Shown one piece after another: positions 14,901 through 29,900 of a stretch of DNA of 64,000 bases; positions within the stretch are counted from its first letter, which is position 1, and every line of letters begins with the position of its first letter. The stretch is from positions 42,643,187-42,707,186 of the forward strand of contig NC_088301.1 in NCBI RefSeq assembly GCF_032854445.1. Reading direction: 5' to 3'. Below the pieces are notes generated by a model that had not been told where the DNA came from, ran no database searches, and saw nothing but the letters and a program-made list of their open reading frames with translations. Made by a program: the position numbers and the translations under genes. The stretch comes from Liolophura sinensis (Eukaryota; Mollusca; Polyplacophora; Chitonida; Chitonidae).

Positions 14901-17900
14901 TATTGTCTTGTAAAATAATAACGGGAATGAAGGTTGCTTGTTAATGATCATACTAAGTACTGTGTTGTAGATCAAGGATGGATTTGTGTCTTACACATTT
15001 GACACACTATCTGTTGTTTTGGACAAACTTCGGGTGAACGATGGGAAGTGGCATTATGTGGTGGCCAGATGGTCTGAGGGGCAGCTTATTTTCAGTCTGG
15101 ACTACGGTGTGATACAGGTGAGAATGGTGTCAGGTGTGGAAATATTTCACCTATTTGTCTTTTCTATAAAGATACATCAGGCCCCTGAGGTAAATGTAGC
15201 TCTTGGCTTGTTCCATGTTAAAAGAGTTAATGTGATGTTTGTGAAAAGAAGCCACAGAGATGTAATCAGTTGTTTTAGAGATAAGAAATTATTCATTTAG
15301 CACTTGAAGTTTAGTGTTGTTTGAAATTGTTCATTTAACAGTTACTCAATCAGTTTAACGTTCTAGGATAAATATCAGAGAAGAATGTAATTAAACCTTG
15401 GTAAAAGCTGCACATTTTGAATCTTGCCATTTTCTAACTAGTTTTTACCTCCACAGAAAACCATCAAAGTGACAACTTTAACCCTAGGGATTCTGGTGGA
15501 GAATGTCTTTGTTGGTGGCCTTGATAAGTCTGTTCCGAATTTGAGTGGATTTGTGGGTTGTCTGAAGGTAGGTACTCGAAACATCTAAAAAGCTCTTTAA
15601 GCGATAAGTGACATTCTGGAATCCATTCAGGCTGTGTAAGGTTGCTTTCCTTGAACTGAAACCCAGTTTACTCCAGCCATAAATCTGAAAGCCAATATGT
15701 AAATAAAATATTCTTGAGCATTTTGTATAAAATCAGTCAAGTAAGCAATAAAACACAAGAATGTCTTTTGTGTAAAATTTTAATTCTGCACTATTGATCT
15801 ATGATTTGATGGCAAAAAATGCTTTTTTTGTGTGGGTTTTTTTTAATTGGCTTATTTGAGGTCATTTCAGCAACTTTCTGTGTGTTTTGTTGCAGAATGT
15901 GGTATTGGGAAGCACAGAGCGCTCAACGTTGAGTGGTGGATCCAAGTCTAACATTGTGGAAGGTTGCAATGTGCAGGATGCTTGTAACTCTGATCCATGC
16001 AGTCATGGCCAGTGTGTAGATGAGTGGGGGAAACATTCCTGTCAGTGTTCCAAAGGTGAGAAAAGTTATTAGGCCTGTGGTATATACATGTATCTACAAG
16101 TCTGACAGAAAAAATAAATTTTTTTATTTGTGAGTTGTGAGGTATGGTAGAATTCTGTCCTGTTGTGTTATAAGACTGTATAATGAATGGCACTAGTAGG
16201 TGACATACAGTATCAATAGATAGTATCTGGTGAAAAGTATACAGTAAAACTGTAAATGGTTGAAGGTTTGTAATAGAAATAAGGTGAATTTTTATGGGAG
16301 GGATTTAAACCATTTGTTCATGGGTTTCAGGCCGGATGGGTCCAGAGTGTGGACACATCTGTGATGATTACAACCCTTGTCGCCACTACGCCGAATGTCA
16401 GCGCTCTCTCACCATGGGAGCATCCCAGTCATATAGCTGTGAGTGCGGCGCCTTGCAATCTGGGAAGTACTGTGAGATCCGCGCCCAGCAGCCGTGTCCT
16501 GCCTCCTGGTGGGGCTCCCCAATTTGTGGACCATGCAACTGCCCAACAGAGCGAGGCTTCAAACCTTCCTGCAACAAGACGACTGGCCTCTGCACATGCA
16601 AGGTGAGGAATTGAAGATATGCTGGTTGAAGTGAATCTGAAAGTAGTGGTGAGCCTAACAAAATTTTAGGTGTTCTTTCTACCTTTTTAAAGGTTTGAGT
16701 AAATGCGTTGACTATTCTTTGCCATTTTGTCAGGTGAACCATTACAAACCGAAAGGCAGCAATACTTGTTATCCTTGTGATTGCAATTACCCTGGTGGGG
16801 CTAGAGGACTCTCTTGTCATCCAGAATCTGGACAGTGTCCTTGTAAAAGTGGGATTCAAGGCCGTCGGTGTGACCTCTGTGAGGATCCTTTTGCTGAGAT
16901 CAGGAATGGTGGCTGTGAAAGTAAGCTTGATTTAACAAATTCATATTGGTACATCTAAATGGTTGTACTCATCGTTTGGTGACTTACCTGTACCCTTGAT
17001 TGAATATTTATCTTGGATCATTTTATGTTGAAAAAGCTAAGTACATCTATGTAGATATTATGATGTACAGACTTCAGATTACTCTATTTCACCAAATGTT
17101 TGGGTGCTGCAAATGCACTTTCAGAAGTATATAAATGCCTTAAAATGATGCTTAAGATTTTCGGGTAAGAAATTATTCAGACTTCACAACAAACTCTTAA
17201 GTAGCCCTTTAAGGTGTATCATTGTATATTTTCATTTTCCTATTGAAAAGCATTACCTGTAACATGTTGACACCTGTGTTGATTTTAGGTGTTAAACAGT
17301 TTGATTCCTGCCCAAGATCTTACCACAGTCAAGTCTGGTGGGATCGCACCTTGTTCAACCGCACTGCTGTTCAGGACTGCCCCGAGGACAAGGATGGGAG
17401 CATTCCTTATGGTAAGTTCTTTTTATCACGGCTTTATCTGACCATGGGAAAGGTCTTGCCAGGAATAGATATATGGAGTTCAAGTAATCACAGTACAGCC
17501 CAAGCTATAAGTCAATTGTTTACTGCTCTACTGACGTGGAACAAACCCTCTACTGGGCTATGTCGGAGACCTGCTGACACGTACAGGATTAATATCGGAA
17601 AGTGTGAATATAGTTCTGACATCGGCCTATCCTAGTTTGCAAGGGAAGGTGCAGTACCCATGGTTCAGCTATTTGAACATATACTAGCCGTGAAGAGTGG
17701 AAAATTTATCTTGCAATATATAACCTACCTCTGCACAACAAAATCAGATCATCAACTTGATTAAGGGGGTAAATATGCCATCAAAGCCTCAGATTGGTGT
17801 CGACGCTTGGCACATTAATTTTGATATACATTTATATTATACCATGTAAAACCATGCGACAGATATTTTATAGTAAAGTGGCCAAATCTTCGCATAAATT

Positions 17901-20900
17901 TCACAAACCAACACAACTTGCTCGTGAATGTGCAGTAGCGTGCGCTTCCCGTCTATAACCTCGCCCCAAGACTGGTGGACAACACTCTCCTGTGACTGCA
18001 CGCTCATGTCTTACCATTTGTCACGTTTGTATAAAGGTGACGTCTAAATGACATCATGTATTCATATCACGGCAAGGATTGTGTCAGCCTCATGTCAAAA
18101 GAACAAAAAAAAAAATATAACCCAAAACACGTATGTTCGTGTCAGAATCGGGCATCTTCACTGTATGCTACTTCCGGTGGATGGACATGTAGACCGAGCC
18201 AAAGCTACTGCTGTTTTCAACAAATAACCCAAAATGGTTGGTGTATTTTCTTTGATCTGACTGGTGGGTTTACAAAGTTTTCAAGATTAGCCTACATCAT
18301 TGATTGTCTATACAGACTTGCTTATTTGCTGACCAAATTGCCACTCAGGGAGATGTACAGAAGAGTGATTTACACAGAAACAGTGAATTTAGCCCAAGCA
18401 GCCAGGTTTGAGAGGTTAATTTCTTCCTTCTGTTCACAATTTTCAAAACCATTCACTGACAGTGTAATTTAGTTAATAAAGTCTGACACTTGAGGATATT
18501 ATTCATACTCTATGATACTTACAAATATTTTATTTAAGCCTGGTATTTAGATAGATATCTGTCTTAATCCCAGATTAATCCTACAATAATCTGCTTTGCT
18601 GTTGCTGCCTATTAAACACCCATGATATTTTTTCACACAAGTACAGTGAATGCCAAAACAATACTTGTCAAACTGAAAAAAAAACAAAAAACATAATCAT
18701 ATGTTTATTGATACACACATAAGCTATTCAAGTTCACAGATATATTTTGACAGGCCTATCTGAATTCATCTGGGTGTTGGTTCAAATCCTGTATGGTTAA
18801 GCATAAATTAACAGAGTAGAATGAATTTCATGAAGGCATTTTGTAGTCAGTCAGAAAAGAAAAGGCACACTATGTCTGATAAGACAAACATTCGAATAAA
18901 GTGTATTGGTGCAAATGAATCATTTTTTCCTTCATGCGTTTGCTTTGTGGGTACTTTTCATACATGGTTTTGTACAAACTACAAATTCTCCACAGTCACA
19001 TTATCAAAATCTAACTTGTCCTGTATCATGTTTTTTATTTTGTACCACTTCTGTGCATGTAATTCATTTGTAATACAGCCTTGTTTTTGTTGCATGACGT
19101 GTTAGTATCAAAGTGTCAATTTGGTTTTCTAAATCACTGAGTGGCAGATAATTTTTCACTGGCAAATGACTCCCACAACAAGGAAGAAACAAAAGATATT
19201 TGGCCATCTTGTTATGGGCCAGTTATAGCAGTCGTGGTGATCCATTACAAATCTTGCATGGACTCACTCTTAAGTCACTACTTAAAAGAAGATTGCCACT
19301 TTCAGATCAAAAATACACACATCAGATGTTTAACTTTAGTTTCATGTATTTCAAAAGTCTTTTAAAAATCATTCTAACAAAGAACTATATTTTCCGTCAT
19401 CAACTTTCCACAGCCAGCGCGTAGGCCTACCACATCAGCGATATGTGATCATTCAGTGGACATGTCACTGACTCCGCAGGTGACTGTCTACAAGCCCTCT
19501 ACAAACCCTCCTGGATCGCGCTAATCTGCTGCCTAGTTTTGATTTTACAGTTTTAGCCTGAGCTGTACTATAAATAAATTGTTTCCATATAAACTTAAAC
19601 TGGGCAACAGAAGAACTTTATAGTAAGGTTGTTTTCAGTATTTAATTCCTTATAACGCTATGTTAGATATGCTTGGACATGAAAAGGATTTTTATGCAAT
19701 GAATGTTGATGTGTTTTAAAGGGAGACCACAGCGATAATGCAAAATTGGCAATGGAAAATGGCAAAATTGCAGTTGTGCACGTAATTTTCCTTTTGCATA
19801 GGTGATGCCAAGCGCTTCTGTTCTCGTAATGGTTGGTTAGAGCCTGATCTCTTCAACTGCACATCTGAGAAGTTCATGGGCCTCCAGAGACAGGTGAGGA
19901 GCATGGCATGAGCTGATAGTGATAATGAAAACCTGTTCTTTTTTCACCACTTACAATTAAAGCACCTTTGCCGAACTGTGTATCCATTATTACTCCTATG
20001 TGAATGACATATTTGTTGCTTGATTTGGTCGTTTGTGACTTCTGAGCTCTTTTTGTCCCTACACTCAGAAAAGTAGGCTTGCTGTGAAACAATATTAAAC
20101 AAAACGGAGTGTCCCAACCTCTTGCTTCAGCTAAGATCATCATATCTGTTGTGATATTATAATCAGCTTTGTGATCAATAATAGGCACCTGTACTGGTTT
20201 TCAGTTGGGGCAGTTAGCAGCAGGTGTCAATACCTTTCTTGCCAAGACGACTGTGTCCAAACTGGCCAACATCTCCGGATCTGTGGACGTCATGTATGGC
20301 AACGACATCTACCTGACTTACCTGTCCCTAAAGACAATCCTAAGCCATGAAAACCAGCAGCAGGGACTTAATCTGACCAGTGAACGAGACCGACAATTTA
20401 TTCCTGTGAGTACATACTACGGCTACCACATGCAGATGGCCCTACCAAGAACTTAAAAGGAAAAGTGTATTCATGTCAAAATTTCATAGTTTGAATAAGA
20501 TTTTGATTAGTTCCATCTTAATTGTCTCTTATTTGTCTCATTTGTATTTTAATATGTGGAAGTTGATGTTTCTCTCAGAACTTTCTAGCTGTAGCTCGTA
20601 AACCTTTTGCCCATAGTTTGATAGTGTTTAATTAGCATGTTTTATTTGCTTCACCTTGGTAGAACATCCTGAGCACACTGAGCAGAATGTATGACCCAAA
20701 GACCAAAGGTTACTGGGACCAGATCCATAGAATGTCAGGTGGTGCCATAGAGCTGATGTGGATGATGGAGGAGTATCTGTCCACACTAGCCAGTTCCATG
20801 GCAACCGCTCACACCTGGCCTTTTGATGTTGTCTCCGACTGCATAGGTAAAAGACATCCTCCACAGCGATATTTTGTATGGGTTTAATGATGAAGTAAAT

Positions 20901-23900
20901 AAAATATGAACTGATTATGTTATTCTTATAGTTAATCTGACATTGTAGTAGATGTTGTCCAAAAGCCAGAAGCCATGATTTATCCTTGTATAGATAGGTC
21001 TCATATATTGCATATAATCCACTCCTGTGGAACTCACAAACAGATATATTTATATATATATATCAAAACATACCTGCACGCCAGTTCACCACAGTCACTC
21101 CGGATCCTCTCATTAATGTGATAGGATTTGAGTGCATGTCCAGCTCATGCTGGCTTCCTCTCCAGGCATACGTGGGAAGGTCTGCAGCAAGCTGCGGATG
21201 GTCGTTGGTTTTCCTGGGCTCTGCCTGGTTTCCTTTCACCATAATGCTAGCTGCCGTTGCATAAGTCAAATATTTTTAAATATGGCTTAAATAATACCGT
21301 AAAACACCAATCCGGTTCAAATTTTTGCTCTCACAAATTCGGTAGGGTTGGTTACTCTGCACGTTTCTTCCAACCTTATCAGCTGAACATCTATGGAATA
21401 TATAAAAGAAAAATAAAATGGTTTTTTTATGCTTCTTTATTTAGTGCTTGCAGTGGATACAATCAAAAATCCAAACTCCACTAAAGAACGGATACCAAAG
21501 TACAACAACATTGTTCAGAAGGAAAACATGTTTGATAAGCTGACGTACATCACTTTACCAGCATCCATTATCCCAACCACAGCAGCAAAAGGTCAGTGTT
21601 TCCCTTCCTATCTCTTTAATCGCTTTATCCTGTTTGTGTCTTTATGGTTGATTTAAAGAGATGAGCGATTGAAAGGTTTTTTTTTTTTTAAATTTGATTT
21701 GCACTAGTTATGGGTTCCATAATTATTACTCAACATGGTATGGTTGCAATGATGTGGTTGAACTGCTGCAAGTGTGGCATTAAACGTATTTTGTTTGTTC
21801 TCTCATTCATTGTTACACAAGCATGATTGCCTAAGCCAAATTCGATTGATGACATGTATGTTGCATGCATACTGTACTCAGTGTAACATTGTACACTTAT
21901 TCTGTTACTGTGACAAATCTTCTGAATTCTGTTTGATCAACTGTTGTAGATTCTAAGGCTTACGTTGGATATATGATGTACAAGACTTTAGGAGAAGTCC
22001 TTCCCACGTCATACAGTTCAGATGTCAGGTATGATGAGCAGTCTACCGGTTTCTGCATTTATTTTAAAAGAGTAAAAAATGATGACATTTTTATTTTTTT
22101 TATCTAATACTGTCTATTTAAATCTAAATGGATGTGGTTGTAAAATTAGATTAAATATGCATTCCTACCACATCTGTATGTTATCGACACTAGCTGTACA
22201 GAACTCTGTCAAATATTCATTTTCACACAGGATTTAAGCCATTTTGGGTAAAAGTACAGTATTCAAAAAGGGCAAGTAGCAAGCTGCAGACAGCTGTCTA
22301 CTGCTGTTCCTATAGCCTTCTACTTTGGATATTTTTACTATTTAAACAAATAGCAATTGTCCTGTAATAAATTCCCTACTTTTGAACTCTGACTACTTTC
22401 TCAAATTCTAAATGAAAACCAGGCATTCACCAAGACAACCATTACTGTGCATTCCCTGGCACTATTTATTGAAACTTGTCTGTATTTGACCTGACAGAAC
22501 CACACGCCCTCTAGCGGTTAACAGCCCTGTCATCACTGTGATCCTGAGGGACAAATCTAGAAACATCCATGGCCCCCTGCAGGAGCCCGTGGAGATTACT
22601 TTCCAGCAGCTGCAGGTTGTCAATCGCACCAGTCCCCAGTGTGTGCACTGGCAGTTCAAGGAGTCCGGGTGAGAGATGTCGGCTGATTGCCACACAAATC
22701 TGTTATATTTGCAAGCTACATTTAGCTATAGATACAAAAGGATGTTGGCTAATTGTGTGACATTCTGTATACTGTACTTTTTTTTTCCAATATCAAAGCC
22801 GAATCGGTATTTCAAGAGTATCGCTGTTGCAAACGATCATGGCTAAAAGATGTGATATTTGTGATTTCAGTCATTGAGCTGACGAGAAGAATGTTCAATC
22901 TGTCTCATAGTCACAGTTCATACCTGTGGCACATGTACTTTGAGAGACCGCCAGGCTATCTCGTTTAAACTTGCGTGAATTCTTGACATTCTTGAAATGC
23001 TGAAATGCTGTTCCAGCTTATGTAAAGCAGTTTAGGTTGTACATTTTTGTTCCGTTTTTAGAGGCAGTGTTATGATATTCCTTGTGAAATTCAGGGATGG
23101 AGGTGCTCAGTTTTAATGTTTCTATTCCACTCAGAAACAACACCCGTGGTCAGTGGTCAACAGAGGGTTGTGAGTTAAAGGGACGATACAAGATGGGAGA
23201 CAAGAAGTTTGTGACATGCAGCTGTAACCACCTGTCTACTTACGCAGTTCTCATGGATGTCTCTGATACAGAGGTAACACAATTTAGACGATAGCTTCTT
23301 TCTTGGAAATGCCCATGTTTTGTAAAACACACCTAATTGTAACCATTGTATTTTTGGCATGTTTCTCCTACTCTGGCATTAGATATTGATAATAAAAGTT
23401 TTAGAGGAAGAAATTTAGAATGCCTTGGAAAACCACTAGTCTATCTCATTGAGTTCTGCATGTTTGAATTCAGCCATGTCTTAAACCTCAACATTGTCTT
23501 ACAGGTAGAACTTTTCTGAATGTGGAACAAACATTCTAAACTTATGGACACATAAATCTGAAGAAGTCTTTATTTAAGCATATTCCGGAAGCTTTATTCT
23601 GTGTAGACTGATAAAATGTTACCCTTTGTGAAGCCCCGAAGTTGGCCAATCAAATCAGTGTAGTTTTGTCTCCAAAATCAAACTTAAAATGTGCATAAAT
23701 TGCACTAAAATTTGCTCTTTTGTATGTGAAAAGGTTGAGGAATTAGGGTAGTCTGTGACTGTCATGCCCTACATGATGTAGGAACTAATGGTCTGACCGA
23801 CTCTCTCCTTAGAGTGTCATCGGTAACACATAACTGTTGTGGAAGAGAAAGGTTTTAAGGTAGCCTGCAGCTGTGGTTTCATCTTGACTCTTCCAGTAAG

Positions 23901-26900
23901 TGACATAATCTTGTTTACTTGGTACAGTACTACCCAATGGAGTTCTTAGGTGTGATAATCGTGCGTTACATAGGCTTCCTAATCTCACTGACCTGTCTGA
24001 TGATTTGCCTGCTCCTGTTCTGCTGCCTTCGTCGACTTTACTCAAATTCCAATTCCATCCATATCAACTTTGTCCTCACCATCTTTGTGGCTGAACTTAC
24101 ATTCCTGGTTGGTATAGACAAAACAGAAAATAAGGTGAGTGAGGGGGTAATATCTCTTTTTGAACCTGCTGACATTTTTGTCAAGCAATTTATTCAGTGT
24201 TACATTTCTGATTCTATTGGTAATAGCTCTAGCAGGCTTAGCCATAGATTATTACATGTATCTATAGAGGCTAAGCCCTAGGTTCTTCCTCCACCCTGCA
24301 GCGGTATGTTACCAACCTACCGTGCTGCCCCTCTCAGTTTGATGCTGGCATCAACAAAACATTCATGTCTGTTTACCCACATGTCCAAACTGCTCTTTGT
24401 CCCATGTTGTTGCATCCACAGCTTCCAGTAAATACACATAGGTACAAAGCTCCTCAATGGTAGATCCACTTCGAAAGATTTTAGTGTTTGACGGCCATGT
24501 TGTCTGCACCACGTGCTTGGGCGTTGTTGTTTACTTTCGAGTCTCAATCGGTGAAAATCGGCAAGAGCCGAGTGTTGGTCAAGTGGGCCTCCAAAATGAC
24601 GACGTAGTGTTAACATGGCCGTCCACTGCGTCCAGATAATAAAATATGGCTTCAGGTAGTAGGAAGAAGCATCTATAGATAATAATCTTGGGGTAAGCCC
24701 GCTATAGCTATATTTGTTCATATATGACAGAACAAATTACATATATCCAGAATACTCAGTGTTTTACATCTAACTTAAAAGGGTATACACATGTACATTC
24801 TCCTTCTGGGCTCACCTTTCAGCCAAGAGAGCTGATTATCGGAGAAAATAAGAATTTTGTACAGATATGAATTGTTCTTTAAACTGATATTTCCTTCTTT
24901 CCTTTCTCTTTCAGTTGGGATGTCGTTTTGTTGCAATCATCCTCCATTATTTCTATGTGTCTGCCTTCTTTTGGCTCTTTGTTGAGATGCTCCATTTATA
25001 TCGAATGTTGACCGAAATCAGAAACATCAATCAAGGCTCTATGAAGTTCTATTACTTATTGGGCTATGGTATGCTATACGTATTTTATTATTTACAGTGT
25101 TTGTGTACAGTCCTGTTGAAGTGTCCTTTATAATGTTTGAATGTGTTGACAACCTGCGGATGGCCTTGGATTTCCTCAATATATTCATCAGTACAGCATT
25201 ATACACCAATGAAATAAATAATTAAATGAATGTGCTGAAATACTGAAAAAATATCAGATTGATGTGTACATGTATTTGTTTTAAAGTTACGTGTGTGTTG
25301 CCTAACATTTGTTACATAGACATTTAACATTCTGAGAATTGTATTTTTAAAATTGTCTTGCCTTCCTGTTTCAGTTGTGCCAGGCATCATTGTTAGTTTG
25401 GCTGTCGGATTAGCGACTGACGATTATGGAAATGACAAGTAGTAAGTTTTCTTTGGGTCAGAACGTTAACAGTTCAGGGCATTGTGTTATTCATCTAAAA
25501 AGCTGTAACTATAACTCTTCCAGATTGCTTTAATGGTTGGCCTACTCCTTTCCATTTTTTGTTTTATGATGTGTGTTGTGAGTATTCAAAGTGTTTTATT
25601 ACGGAAAGATGCACTATTTTTTTACACATTGGTTTCTGTCCTTTCCTTAGCTGCTGGTTAGCAACAGACAGCCTACTCATTGCATCATTCATCGGGCCCA
25701 TTGGATTAATTGCAGTGGTAAGTGAAAGTTTTAACAGTTCTATGATTCTCTTCGATTATCCTTTTTAAGTGTGAATAACATTATTGTACAACTCTTTGTG
25801 GTAAAGATGATGTGAATAAAATATAAGCAATTAAAATTGAATAAAGCCATGTACATACCAATAAAAAAAAGTCTTGTATTTTAATAGCTTGTAGAAATGT
25901 GTCTGTTTCTGTTGTAGATGAACCTTTTTGTGTTCTTTATGGCTGTCAAAGCTAGCTGTTCACCTAAAAAAGAGAAAGCAAAAGTAGGATTCCAAAGGTA
26001 TTGAACTTGACATCTCACATTTTTTCCCGCAAGGAACAATGTAAATTTAATATTGATCTTCAATAAATATGTAGGGCAAAATAAATTTTATGCTAATTAT
26101 TTCAAAAGCCTAAAAATAAGTTTTGGAAATGTGGCTAAATAAAATAAAGCAACAGGAAAAGTGATGTATTTTGTACCTGCTAAATACAGTGACTAAGAGC
26201 TAACATCCTGATTTGTCCTAGTTCAGATGTTTTATGTTTTGATTTTAAGGTTGGTGCTTGTGGCTGCTGTACTGCTGCTTTTTGTGCTGGTCCTGGATGG
26301 GGTGTTTGGTCTCCTGTCTGTATCAACCCTTCTCACCGACAACCACCTGGCCTTTCACTATCTCTTTGCCGTCATCACATGTTTTCAAGGCATCTTTGTT
26401 CTTGTCGCTTATGTGGTTTGCAGCAAGCAGGTGAGTGTTGATCATGTCTCTTAGAAATTCCTCAAAATCTCATTAAGCAACCAAAGTCCAGGGGTCGTGG
26501 AAAGACTGATGTTGCTTAAATGTTCTTGCTTAAAAAGTACCGTACAATGTTCTGTGAAACTGGGCCCAGGCTTCCAGCATTTTGGGAGGTCTTTAATATA
26601 TCTGTTATAATAGTACCACCGTTAGGAAAGTGCATTAATTTGTGTAAATGGTATCATGGCACTGCCTGGAAGAATTCTGCTTCATAATACTAGCTTTGTT
26701 TTTTTTTGTTTTTTTTTTATCCTTAAGCTAACATGAAATTGCCACAATGTCCATGTAAAATACATCTATAGACTTAAGTCCAACTGATTATTAACCTTGT
26801 GTAATGACTTCTGCATTATCAAGGCTGACTTCTGTAGTGTATCTGAGTGTTACCATTTCACTGTATATGAAAATTTGGTGGCCATTGGCAGGTTCGTTTT

Positions 26901-29900
26901 GAAATGCGACGTTGGTGGAGGATATGCCAGGGGGAGAAGGATTTTGATGAGAAGTATGATGCCATGAAAAGCCCCACTGCCTCTGTAAGTACTCTGTTCT
27001 CTGTCTTCTCATATGCAGTATATTTGGCCGATTCTTACGGAAAAGGATAACAACTTCTCAGGTGTTACAGTACAAGTGTATTATGACTTCTAAATGCCTT
27101 TACAAAGAGCTCATTCTCATTTGTGAATGAAGAAAAAAAAAAAGGCCTGACAAAATGCTTGAATATTGCATTAATTAAATACTATTGTAATATAGTATTG
27201 TTCTTTGCACTCCTCACAGCATCGTTCTGCTTTGGCTTACCGTCATGAGTCCTTCGAGAATGGCCTGAACAGGATTAATGTGGGGATCTCCACCACATCC
27301 ACAACAAGTCGTTCCACCAGCAAGACAAGTAGCGGGACAGGCGGCTACAAAAATAACTACCTGAGGAACTCCAGCACATCAACGTCAGGCCATGTCCCTT
27401 CAGGCTCCCTCTACCCTCCCAATACCGGCATACCGCCTTATGGGTATGACCCAGCGGCCTTCCAGCGTATGAAACACCCCGATGGTGAGTCAGTTTTTAC
27501 AAGAACTTCTGTCAAATTGAGATTAACAGTGGTAGAGTTCGAAGCAACTAAATTCAGGCATGCTCTTCAGAAGGTTTGACGTAGTTGATTTGGGCTGATT
27601 ATATTCGATTCTACATAAACATTCAGCTTTTGTGCGACAATAGAGCTGAAATACTTTCAGTGTTGCAGTGCACCTCAAACATCCATGCATGTTTGGCTTA
27701 TAATTATGAAAATATGTGTTTAGTTATTAAAATGCATTGAATTAGTGAGATTAATATTTGGTGTAGCAGTAACAAAACTTTTTCTTGACTTTTTTGTAGA
27801 ATTTGTTTTTAGGGTCTGATAGGTGCAGGGATAATTGAAGAAATTTCAGCTCATTTTGATGGAATTCACTTCTCTGTATGTGGAGACATTAGTTGTTCCA
27901 TAGGCGAAATGTGTGTACAGTGTAATAGCAAGGTTTTTGATTTTTTGCTTTAACACCTGTCCTCGAAGATGTAATCTTTGTTTTGTAGATCCAGATACAG
28001 GTGAGAACGACCGCAAGAGGACTAACGACTCTGACTCTGACAGTGACATGTCCGTGGGGAGGCACAGCTTAGAACTGGCCTCTAGTCATTCCTCAGATGA
28101 AGACGACGACTATGATGGACCTAAGTGGGAACAACAGTTACCAAAAAATAAAATACTAGGTAAGCCTTCGCTGCGTACTCTGCCAATAAATGTTTATATG
28201 AATAACGTTATTCGTTGTTTCCTGTTCAGCACCATGTTTCTGCTGTCATGGAAAATGGTGGTTTCCACTTGACAGAACTATCTTTGGTACATGTACGTTA
28301 CCCTATTCAGAAGTAGCTTGGGGTTAGCCACTGAAATGATAGTTTCTCTGTAAAAACATTAGCCTAACACAAATTAACCATTGGAATGTTTTTCATAGAT
28401 TACATTATACCAAGAGTATTTAGACAATTGAGTAGTATCTACAAGTGAGTCGCTCATCTTGTTCCCTGTACATCTGCTAACATTGTCATACCAAGTTACA
28501 GTTGAGATTAATTTAGTGACTGTTCATTGTTTCCATGTTACATCACCATTACTAATTTCCAAATGCACAGGTCTTCTAAATTTGTTTGCGGTCACTTCCT
28601 GAAAATTCACAATTGCGTTAAAGATGTAGAAAGAAACCTGTAGGCAAACAAAGAAGTTGTCTCATAAGTTGCCCTGTTGAACAGAAAAGTGATTTATGTA
28701 AATGAAGACGTGCTTCAATCTTCTCGACTCCCTGAATAGAAAGCTGGGTGGGCAGCTTTTTCTCAGTTCTTTTCCATGTTAATGTTGTGTTCTGTATCTA
28801 ACCCTGTACAAATGCACATGCTAACATTACAGAAGAAGCGATTAAGCGAAAGGAGGAGAAACAGAAGCAGCGTAGTGCAGAAAATGGTGAGTGAGTGAGT
28901 AAGAGGAGTAGCTGATTAAGATTTGTATGTTCTCTTTGGTTAGTCTGGTTTAAGGGAATCCTGAAAAAGCGATGTGTCACAGCCATGAGAGAGAGAGAAA
29001 GAGAGAGATGGTGTATGGGATATCAGTGAAGCTTTGTGCAACAGTTGTTGTTAAACAAAAAAGTTAAATGGGAATGGGAAAGTGTCAAGGCATCTTGCAC
29101 TCAGTTCGAGACTCCTGAAATGTGTTCTTGAGCAGTAATGTGTCAAAGACAAAATAATGATGCTCTGCTGGTAGTTGTATCTGGAGGTGTATACTGCTAT
29201 GTTGAAAGATAGTCAACTAACTTCACCATGCTGTAAAATTTTTCAAAAGGTTTTTTCATGTCATGTCATTCTGAAGTCATAATGATGTCGCTCAAAAGTT
29301 ACATGTACATCAGCTTTTTTTTTGTGGCCGAGTGGCTGGTGTGTTCGCGCAGAACAAGGACTCAGGGTCCACTCATCAATGCTGTACATGATCATGGGTT
29401 TTCCTGGGGTTTACCCAGTTTCTTCCCACTATAATACTGGTTACGATGATGTAAAGCACCAATATAATAAATCAAAAACTATGTATTGTAAAATAACCAG
29501 ATATTGGGTCTTAATTACTGAGAATGCAGTTTTTTTTTCACAAGCATTGGGTAAAGAGTGGGTGAGTTTAGAGGGAGATTAATCATCAGTATCATAAAGC
29601 ATTTTATACTTCAGTGATGGGGGAATCTATTTTGACAAATTACATGACAAAAAGCAATAGAAATTTATTTCAGTAGCAAGATTGAAATGTATATTCATTT
29701 ACTAATGCTAATTCCCTGTAGTTTATGGTATATAATTTGCACAAGTAGTGTGTTGTTATGAAAGATTTTTTTAGTTCTTTACATGATTAAATTACAAGAT
29801 ACATAGTAAAAATACATTAAGATTTGAGCTGAAGAGAATCTCAGACTTCTTGACAGTTATCTGCCCTTGATATTTACCTCATCTGGATAAAGATCTCATC

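Noticed and set aside
16398-16859. 153-codon open frame on the minus strand
   Set aside because: It lies opposite the CELSR laminin-EGF exons 16331-16602 and 16734-16920 and runs through their intron. The plus-strand reading is strongly conserved.
18056-18472. 138-codon open frame on the plus strand inside a CELSR intron
   Set aside because: No recognisable domain, an AT-rich codon mix, and it sits inside a probable transposon. Kept only as part of that element.
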